Part shown: positions 57,946 to 64,000 of the stretch, in pieces
How positions within the stretch are numbered: the stretch's first letter is position 1
Layout of the letters: each line of letters begins with the position of its first letter
NCBI GenBank assembly: GCA_900016875.1
Contig: FCNR01000030.1
Location: 41,478-105,477 of the forward strand
Direction of reading: 5' to 3'
From: Eubacteriaceae bacterium CHKCI004
GTDB lineage: Bacteria > Bacillota > Clostridia > Lachnospirales > Lachnospiraceae
DNA: 64,000 nucleotides
The notes under the pieces: generated by a model
What the model was told of the DNA's origin: nothing
The model's database searches: none
The model's input: only the letters and a program-made list of their open reading frames with translations
Translations under genes and position numbers: made by a program

Positions 57946-59160
57946 ATGAAAATCATACACACGGCGGACTGGCATCTGGGTAAGAATCTGGAGGGTCACA
58001 GCCGTCTCCCGGAGCAGGAATTGTTTCTGAAAGATTTTATGCGCATCTGCGAGGAAGAGCAGGCGGACCTGATTCTTATCGCCGGGGATATTTACGATAA
58101 TTATAATCCGCCTGCCATGGCGGAACAGCTTTTTTATGATACACTGAAAAGACTCTCCCGGGATGGCTCCTGCATGACAGTGATCATTTCCGGCAACCAT
58201 GATAATCCGGAGCGGCTGACTGCCTCCGGACCCCTCGCCAAGGAGCACGGCATCGTTATGGCGGGAACGCCGGGCACAGTGGTTCCGCCCGGACAGTACG
58301 GAAAAAACCGTATCACCGGCAGCGGGCCCGGCTATATCCATGCGGAGATTGCCGGGGAGAAAACGGATATCCTGCTGGTTCCTTTTCCCAGCGAGAAACG
58401 GCTGGGCGAGTTGTACCTGAATGCGGCGGACGACGAGGCGCAGAAGGCGGAAAGCTATGAAAAACGGATGCGTCTGCTGTTTTCCCGGCTGGCAGAAGAA
58501 TTCCGGCCGGACGCCATCCATCTGGTCATGAGCCATATTTTTGTCATGAACAGCGCCGGAGACGGCTCGGAACGGAGTGTGCAGCTTGGCGGCAGCTACC
58601 TTCTGCCTGGGGATATTTTTCCGGAAGAGGCGGACTATATCGCCCTTGGTCATGTCCATAAGCCGCAGCAGGTTCCGGGACGCCGGGACGCCCTTTACAG
58701 CGGCTCTCCCCTTCATTATAACCAGCGGGAAATCTCTTTTGGCAACCAGATCATAGCGGTGACGGCTCATCCCGGCGCTGACTGCCAGATAAAGAAAATT
58801 CCGCTTCCCGTTTATAAGCCCATTGAGATCTGGCGCTGCAAAAGCCCGGAGGATGCCCTCGCCCGCTGCGAAGAACACGCCGGCGAAGATTCCTGGGTTT
58901 ATATGGAGATTGAAACCGACCACTACATTCATGAGGAAGATATCCGGGCCATGAAACGGCTGAAAGCCGATATCCTGTCCATCCGGCCCATTTTCCCGGA
59001 GGACAGTTCCTCCCTTCATTCTTCCGAGCCCATGGAAGACCTGCCTTTCGAGATCCTCGTGCAGAATTATTATAAAAAGAAGTTTCAGACGGACATGGAG
59101 CAGGAGACGCTTGATCTTCTGCTGGAAATCATGCAGGACGGAGAGGAGGACGAGTCATGA
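57946..59160 (+). CDS. sbcD: Exonuclease SbcD (Mre11-like nuclease subunit)
   Basis: The 404-residue calcineurin-type nuclease cuts DNA hairpins and blocked ends with SbcC. The metal motifs are in order: HTADWHLGK near 5-13, LILIAGDIYDN, VIISGNHDNPERL, VMSHIFV and ALGHVHKPQ. Length is normal. The ATG at 57946 follows AGAAGG; a longer frame is rejected. Its last codons overlap the sbcC start by 4 bp (ATGA), so the two are coupled. Confidence 0.95.
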   Translation: MKIIHTADWHLGKNLEGHSRLPEQELFLKDFMRICEEEQADLILIAGDIYDNYNPPAMAEQLFYDTLKRLSRDGSCMTVIISGNHDNPERLTASGPLAKEHGIVMAGTPGTVVPPGQYGKNRITGSGPGYIHAEIAGEKTDILLVPFPSEKRLGELYLNAADDEAQKAESYEKRMRLLFSRLAEEFRPDAIHLVMSHIFVMNSAGDGSERSVQLGGSYLLPGDIFPEEADYIALGHVHKPQQVPGRRDALYSGSPLHYNQREISFGNQIIAVTAHPGADCQIKKIPLPVYKPIEIWRCKSPEDALARCEEHAGEDSWVYMEIETDHYIHEEDIRAMKRLKADILSIRPIFPEDSSSLHSSEPMEDLPFEILVQNYYKKKFQTDMEQETLDLLLEIMQDGEEDES

Positions 59161-62100
59161 GGCCATTGAAGCTTACTCTGCGGGGCATCAACAGTTACCG
59201 GAAAGAGCAGACCATTGATTTTGAGACGCTGACCTCCGCCGGGCTGTTCGGCATATTCGGCCCCACCGGCAGCGGCAAATCCAGTATTCTGGATGCAATC
59301 ACGCTGGCCCTGTACGCCAGACTTCCCCGCTCCACTAAGAATTTCATCAATATTAATGAAGAAACTGCCGCTGTCTCCTTTCTGTTTTCCATCACCACCA
59401 CGGAGACACACACCTACCGGGTGGAGCGCACCTTCCGTTATCATAAAGGAAATGTTTCTGCCACGGTGAGAAATACCGGCGCCACCCTGGCGGACATCAC
59501 GGACGAGCAGCCCCGTATTCTCGCGGACCGCCCTACGGAAGTGACCCAGGAATGTATCCGGCTGCTGGGCCTGAACAGCGACGACTTCATGCGCACTGTC
59601 GTTTTGCCCCAGGGACAGTTCAGCGAATTTCTTAAGTTAAAAAATGCGGAGCGCCGCAGCATGCTGCAGCGTATTTTTCATCTGGAACAGTACGGTTTGG
59701 AGCTGACACAGAAAATCTCCTCCGCCAAACAGAAGCAGGAACTTCTTCTCAGCAATCTGGACGGACAAGTGCAGATGTTTGAGGGTATCTCCAGAGAAAC
59801 TCTGCAGGAGCTGCAGGCCAGACATAAGGCTCTTCTTGAAGACATGGAAAAGACCGCCGCCAAAAAGGCCGAAGCCACGCAGGCGTTCCAGGAAGCGGAC
59901 GCTGTCCGCTCTCTTCTCATCGAATATGAGCCGGTCAGAAAGAAATATGAAGAAGACCTGAAGCAGATGCCGATCATGGAAAAAAAGGAAAACCGCCTCG
60001 CTCTCGGAAAACGCGCGGCGCAGGTCCGTCCATTTGCCCTGCAGGCGGAGAAAAGTGCCGAAGAAGCCATCCGGGCACAGCAGGCTCTCGCGCAGATTCA
60101 GAAAGAATTGGCGTCACTCCTTACTTCCTGCAGTCAGCTGCAAAAAGAAAAGGAAGCGGCTTCCGAAACATACACCGCCCGACTGCCGGAATTATTACAA
60201 AAAGAACAGGATTTCCGCCACGCCGCGGAACAGAGCCAGTTCATGAGGAACTGGATGAACCGGCAGAAGGAAACCGAAGCGCAGCTTCAAGGTATGCAGG
60301 AAACGCTGTCTGAGCTCAAACAAAAGGACGAAGAGTTCCGGCGCACGGAAACCAGTCTTTTAAGCAGCATCGCAGAAAAAGAACAGAAAGCCGCAGGCAT
60401 CCGCCCGTCCCGGGAAGAGCTCCACGGTCTGGAACAGGGCCATCTTCTGGAAGAAACCTACCGGGAAAAACACAGCCTTTACGAGGAAGCAAAGCAGGGC
60501 TCGCAGGAACAAAGACAGCTTCTGGAATCGGAGCAGGCCTCACTCGCCGCCCTCACCGGACAGCTCACAGCCCTGCACGACAGCGCACAGCGTTGTCTTA
60601 TCTGGCACAAAAGCCGTCTTGCGGCACTCACCGGACAGCTCGCCGCATTCACAGAAGAAAAGGCTTCCGTTCAGAAAGAAACAGAAGAATTACAAAACAA
60701 ACACATGGCTCTCGTGCTGCGAAGCCGCCTGAAAGACGGCGACATCTGCCCGGTCTGCGGAAACGTACACCACGGACAAGAAAATGTGCATCCGGCGGAG
60801 GGCACCCCGGACGGCAGCCCGGAGAATACTTCAGGCACTGGCAAAGCTTCCGAAAATCTCCTGCGTAATGCTTCGGGCGACGCTGGCACTTCGGAGAACG
60901 ACTCCGGCAACAGCCTGAACATGAACGCCGCTGGCGCTTCCTCGGATTCCGCCGTCCTCTCGCGGATACGACAATTGCAGGCGAAGACAGAAGAACTGAC
61001 TCGCCAGGAAAAGGAACTGGAGGCTTCTCGCAGAGAGACGGAGGAACAGATCGCGTCTGTCGCCAGAGACCTGGAGACGATCTGTCATCTGCTGCCGGAA
61101 TTATCCGAAAAGGATGACGGCAGCCCGACGGCCATGGCGGAGCCCCATGGCGCGGCATCTATGGCTGCCGGCATAACACCGGCAGCTGCCGATACCGGCG
61201 GCATTTCCGGCCAAACTGTCGGTGGAGAAGCCTCTCTCCGCGCCGGCAGCTCCGCACCGATTCCTGCCGCCGATTCCATCCGACGGGAGCTTCAACCGCT
61301 CTCCTCGCAGTTTCTTGCCTGCCGGGAGCGGTTTGTGCAGCGGAGGGAACAGTATGAGCAGCTGCAGCAGCAGAATCGGGAGCAATACGAGCGGCTGCAG
61401 CAATCCGGTCAGGAGATTCTCGCATTGAGGGAGCAGTGGCATACGAAGAATTTCACAGAGACCCTCGCTGCGAAGCGGGCGGCGGAAAAAGAATACGACC
61501 GGCTGCAGGAAGAACTGCGGATGCTGCGGCAGCAGCTGGAGGACATCCGGAAGAACCGGGACGCCCGCACGGAGAAGAATCAGACCATAACCGGGCAGGT
61601 TTCCGCCGCACAAAATGATGTGGAACATTTCCGCGCGCTTATTGAGGAAGCGGCGCAGAAGCTTCCTGCCGGTCATACTTTCCAGACGGACTTCACTGCT
61701 CTTCTGGAGGAGGCAAAGGCACAGCGAGAACTGTTGGAACAGAATAAAACTATGCTGGAGCAGCAATATCAGCAGGCTTCTCAGGCGCTGCAGGCCAAAA
61801 AAGAGGAAGCCTCCGCAGCAGAAAACCAACGAAATCTATGCCTGAAAAACCAGAAGGAAGCAGAAGAAATGCTGAAGAAACAACTCTCTCTGGCCGGCTT
61901 TTCTCCGGACACGGTTTTAATGGACAAGTATCTCCCGGAAGAAACTCTGGCTGCCATGGAAAAAGAACTGTCTGAGTTTCGCGAAAACTTCGCCAAGACT
62001 AAAGAACGTCTCGCCTATCTGGAAGAAAAAAAGCAGAATCAGAGTATCTCCGAAGAAGAATGGCGGAAACGGAAGGAAGCCATGGAACAGACCTCTCTTC

Positions 62101-62726
62101 TGCTGGAACAGCAGCAGAAGGAAGAAGCCGTCCTGTCCAGCGAAGTGTCAGACTGTGAGCAGAAATTAAAACAGAAAAATAAATTGCTGGGACAGCAGAA
62201 AGAGGCCCTGCACCGCCGCGGTCTCATCCGGCAGCTGGAACAGCTTTTCAAAGGGAACGCTTTTATCGAGTACGTGGCCGAATCCCGGCTCCGCTACATC
62301 GCCTCTGAGGCCTCCGTCATCCTCTCTTCCATTTCCAACGGAAGCTATGAATTGGAGATCAACGAGAACGCAGAATTTGTCATCCGCGACAACAAAAACG
62401 GAGGAAGCCTGCGGCCCTGCGACACCTTATCCGGCGGCGAGACATTTATCACCTCGCTCTCCCTGGCTCTCGCCCTTTCTTCGGTGATCCAGTTAAACGG
62501 AACCGCTCCTCTGGAGCTTTTCTTCCTGGACGAGGGATTCGGCAACCTGGACGATGAACTTCTGGATGTGGTCATGACAAGCCTTGAACGGCTGCAGAGC
62601 ACCCGGCGCAGCATCGGCATCATCACCCATGTGGAGGCCATCCAGGCCCGGGTTCCGGTAAAACTCATCATCACCCCGTCGGACGACAGCCAGAACGGCA
62701 GCAGCATCCGGATGGAGTACAGCTGA
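59157..62726 (+). CDS. sbcC: Exonuclease subunit SbcC (Rad50-like)
   Basis: The 1189-residue ATPase has a Walker A GPTGSGKSS at 35-43, long coiled coils, a zinc hook C531-P-V-C534 and the C-terminal signature DTLSGGETF near 1088-1097 with ELFFLDEGFGNLD. After the hook, two Ser/Gly/Ala-rich stretches interrupt the coiled coil (about 536-598 and 648-705); typical SbcC proteins of 1000-1050 residues lack them, and the extra length here roughly equals the inserts. GGAGAGGA stands before the start. It is followed by an AT-rich inverted repeat. Confidence 0.94.
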   Translation: MRPLKLTLRGINSYRKEQTIDFETLTSAGLFGIFGPTGSGKSSILDAITLALYARLPRSTKNFININEETAAVSFLFSITTTETHTYRVERTFRYHKGNVSATVRNTGATLADITDEQPRILADRPTEVTQECIRLLGLNSDDFMRTVVLPQGQFSEFLKLKNAERRSMLQRIFHLEQYGLELTQKISSAKQKQELLLSNLDGQVQMFEGISRETLQELQARHKALLEDMEKTAAKKAEATQAFQEADAVRSLLIEYEPVRKKYEEDLKQMPIMEKKENRLALGKRAAQVRPFALQAEKSAEEAIRAQQALAQIQKELASLLTSCSQLQKEKEAASETYTARLPELLQKEQDFRHAAEQSQFMRNWMNRQKETEAQLQGMQETLSELKQKDEEFRRTETSLLSSIAEKEQKAAGIRPSREELHGLEQGHLLEETYREKHSLYEEAKQGSQEQRQLLESEQASLAALTGQLTALHDSAQRCLIWHKSRLAALTGQLAAFTEEKASVQKETEELQNKHMALVLRSRLKDGDICPVCGNVHHGQENVHPAEGTPDGSPENTSGTGKASENLLRNASGDAGTSENDSGNSLNMNAAGASSDSAVLSRIRQLQAKTEELTRQEKELEASRRETEEQIASVARDLETICHLLPELSEKDDGSPTAMAEPHGAASMAAGITPAAADTGGISGQTVGGEASLRAGSSAPIPAADSIRRELQPLSSQFLACRERFVQRREQYEQLQQQNREQYERLQQSGQEILALREQWHTKNFTETLAAKRAAEKEYDRLQEELRMLRQQLEDIRKNRDARTEKNQTITGQVSAAQNDVEHFRALIEEAAQKLPAGHTFQTDFTALLEEAKAQRELLEQNKTMLEQQYQQASQALQAKKEEASAAENQRNLCLKNQKEAEEMLKKQLSLAGFSPDTVLMDKYLPEETLAAMEKELSEFRENFAKTKERLAYLEEKKQNQSISEEEWRKRKEAMEQTSLLLEQQQKEEAVLSSEVSDCEQKLKQKNKLLGQQKEALHRRGLIRQLEQLFKGNAFIEYVAESRLRYIASEASVILSSISNGSYELEINENAEFVIRDNKNGGSLRPCDTLSGGETFITSLSLALALSSVIQLNGTAPLELFFLDEGFGNLDDELLDVVMTSLERLQSTRRSIGIITHVEAIQARVPVKLIITPSDDSQNGSSIRMEYS

Positions 62727-62769
62727 CACCCTGCTTTTTATGCGGCCCGGGCATGAAAACATTACATTG

Positions 62770-62804
62770 GTACTATTTTTGAAGAAAGCAGCATAAAATA
62801 GTAC
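62770..62804. other. AT-rich inverted repeat after sbcC
   Basis: GTACTATTTT and AAAATAGTAC form a perfect 10-bp stem with a 15-nt loop, 43 bp after the sbcC stop. No T tract follows on the plus strand. It may be a weak terminator or an operator for the next gene. Confidence 0.4.
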
Positions 62805-62856
62805 GAAAAAAATGTATCAATTTATTACATTTATGTTTCCATTCTCAGTCAAAGTG

Positions 62857-62865
62857 TGCTATACT
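62857..62865 (+). promoter_or_regulatory. Extended -10 of the NlpC/P60 gene
   Basis: TGCTATACT, 46 bp before the start. No clear -35 (TTCCAT at 17 bp). Confidence 0.4.
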
Positions 62866-62911
62866 TTACAAAAATGTAATGATTTTCATTAAGAAAAGGG
62901 AGAGATGCTGC

Positions 62912-63844
62912 ATGCATTTTAAAATTCGACATGGTTTGATTCTCGTGTCAGCCGTATGTCTGGTTTCGGCAGCGCCTGTCCATGCCCGGGCCGCCTATAA
63001 GCCAACTGCCAAAACTGTCTGTCTGACCAAAACCAGTGTACACATGCGAAAAGGGCCGGGACTGAACTACCCGGTACAGACTACCATCCAAAGAGGAGCG
63101 CGAGTGAAAAAGATCGGAACTTCCGGCTCCTGGAGCGCTGTGAAAGCAAACGGTTCCGTCAGTTACATCAAATCCCGCTATTTAAAGAAGCTGTACAAGG
63201 TCGTCTACGTATCCGGCAACAGCGTCAATCTTCGGACAGGCCCCGGAACCACCTACAGTTCCATCGCCGTTGTACCGCAGAATACCAAACTGAAATGCCT
63301 TGGCAAAAGCGCAGGATGGGCAAAGGTTAAGTACAAAAAGCGGACCTGCTACATCAGCAGCGCTCTGACTTCATCCCGGAAATCCGCATCGGCATCCGGC
63401 AGTCCTTCCGGAAGCAACGGCACGAACTCTGCTGCCAGCTCCCAGAGCGCAGACGCTATCCGGTCAAAGGCCATCGCCGCTGCACGCGCCCGTCTTGGCG
63501 ATCTCTACAGTCAGTCCAAACGGAATTTTCCTGGCTATGCAGACTGCTCCAGTCTTCTGCGCGACGTTTTTCTATCTGCTTCCGGCGTGAATATCGGAGA
63601 AACCACCAGCGGACAGATTGCCAGACTTGCCGCATACAAGAAGCCTTTTTCCTCCCTGCAGGCAGGAGACATTCTCATGCGGATCGAACCGGGTTCCAAC
63701 CACGCGGCGCTGTACATAGGCAACTGCCAGTACATTCACGCATCATCCACCAGGGGAAGGGTCATTATCTCCACATACTACCCGACCAGCACCTACTGGA
63801 CATGCTGTTATGACGCTGCCGCTTACTGCAGCAGTCAAAGATAA
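62912..63844 (+). CDS. Secreted NlpC/P60 peptidoglycan endopeptidase with two SH3b domains
   Basis: The 310-residue protein has a signal peptide (MHFKIRHGLILVSAVCLVSA... cut near residue 28), two SH3b repeats (SVHMRKGPGLNYPV near 42-55 and SVNLRTGPGTTYSS near 99-112), a Ser/Gly linker, and an NlpC/P60 domain with the catalytic Cys in YADCSSLL, His in NHAALYIG and a third polar residue in YIHASS. It cuts stem peptides in the wall. GGGAG lies nine bases before the ATG at 62912; an ATG at 62879 is less likely. It ends at a clear terminator. Confidence 0.92.
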   Translation: MHFKIRHGLILVSAVCLVSAAPVHARAAYKPTAKTVCLTKTSVHMRKGPGLNYPVQTTIQRGARVKKIGTSGSWSAVKANGSVSYIKSRYLKKLYKVVYVSGNSVNLRTGPGTTYSSIAVVPQNTKLKCLGKSAGWAKVKYKKRTCYISSALTSSRKSASASGSPSGSNGTNSAASSQSADAIRSKAIAAARARLGDLYSQSKRNFPGYADCSSLLRDVFLSASGVNIGETTSGQIARLAAYKKPFSSLQAGDILMRIEPGSNHAALYIGNCQYIHASSTRGRVIISTYYPTSTYWTCCYDAAAYCSSQR

Positions 63845-63904
63845 TCCGTCTTCTTTGTCCGGGTAGTCAAAAAGGGGCTGTCGCACCAAAAACAGCTTAT
63901 GCCC

Positions 63905-63951
63905 TATGGCAGGGATTCATGCTTTGCATGGAATCGCTGCCATATTTTTTT
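63905..63951 (+). terminator. Terminator of the NlpC/P60 gene
   Basis: TATGGCAG pairs with CTGCCATA, with an inner GATTCATGC/GCATGGAATC arm (one bulge), followed by TTTTTTT. Beyond it, to 64000, I see no gene. Confidence 0.85.
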
Positions 63952-64000
63952 GAATAAGCGTGGGACCTATGGCATAATCGCAGACGACTTGCGTTTTGCG

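Noticed and set aside
63861..64000. Insertion sequence end suggested by GGGGCTGTCGCACC near the right edge
   Set aside because: No transposase frame is visible before the window ends, and the hairpin at 63905-63951 is adequately explained as a terminator.

Overview
The window looks like chromosomal core sequence from a low-to-mid GC Bacillota, most likely a gut-type member of the Clostridia close to the Lachnospiraceae. The evidence is strong AGGAGG-type ribosome binding sites, sigma-A promoters with 16-18 bp spacers, compact intrinsic terminators, a TepA-FtsK/SpoIIIE gene pair, a PPi-type phosphofructokinase, a split purine-closing step (stand-alone AICAR transformylase plus PurO-type cyclohydrolase), and small redox proteins typical of anaerobes. 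The species assignment is inference. I see no rRNA, CRISPR array, prophage or insertion sequence; one tRNA gene is present.

Layout. 1-6.9 kb (minus strand) is a catabolic island: an HcnABC/opine-oxidase-like FAD/Fe-S dehydrogenase set, an ornithine-cyclodeaminase-fold enzyme, an AraC regulator, a PII-family protein and an APC permease cut by the window edge. 7.1-8.7 kb (plus) holds a LUD-domain protein and a beta-lactamase-fold serine hydrolase. 8.8-22.7 kb (minus) is housekeeping: glyA, radA, a conserved small protein, clpC with a GntR regulator, pncC/cinA, pgsA, rimO, folD, ftsK/spoIIIE, tepA. 23-31.9 kb is mixed: HAD phosphatase, a solute-binding lipoprotein, a solitary degenerate type I HsdM/HsdS pair, a flavodoxin-ferredoxin protein, PspC, a D,D-carboxypeptidase, a Zn phospholipase C family protein and pfp. 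32-36.4 kb has DUF1015, DUF1638, an ABC-F ATPase and tRNA-Leu. 36.7-40.9 kb has two cell-wall/SH3-type proteins, the infC-rpmI-rplT operon with its attenuated leader, and dCMP deaminase. 41-48.3 kb is the aspartate-family block (ACT protein, homoserine dehydrogenase, phosphoglycerate-mutase-like putative homoserine kinase, aspartokinase) and an EF-G paralogue with a small HD hydrolase. 48.7-54 kb has tyrA-aroA, a DUF2284 protein and the purine pair. 54-64 kb has a lipoprotein, a Cys-rich redox-type protein, a CYTH protein, a DMT transporter, sbcDC and a secreted NlpC/P60 hydrolase.

The best candidate for something undescribed is the two-gene unit at 24.7-26.65 kb. One product keeps the type I DNA methyltransferase fold but has lost the SAM-binding and catalytic NPPY/F motifs. 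The other is a half-size specificity subunit with a single target-recognition domain. There is no restriction subunit nearby, and the unit has its own good promoter. The oxidase island with a PII protein next to an APC permease, and the clpC operon led by a GntR regulator with a palindrome at its promoter, are the next most interesting.
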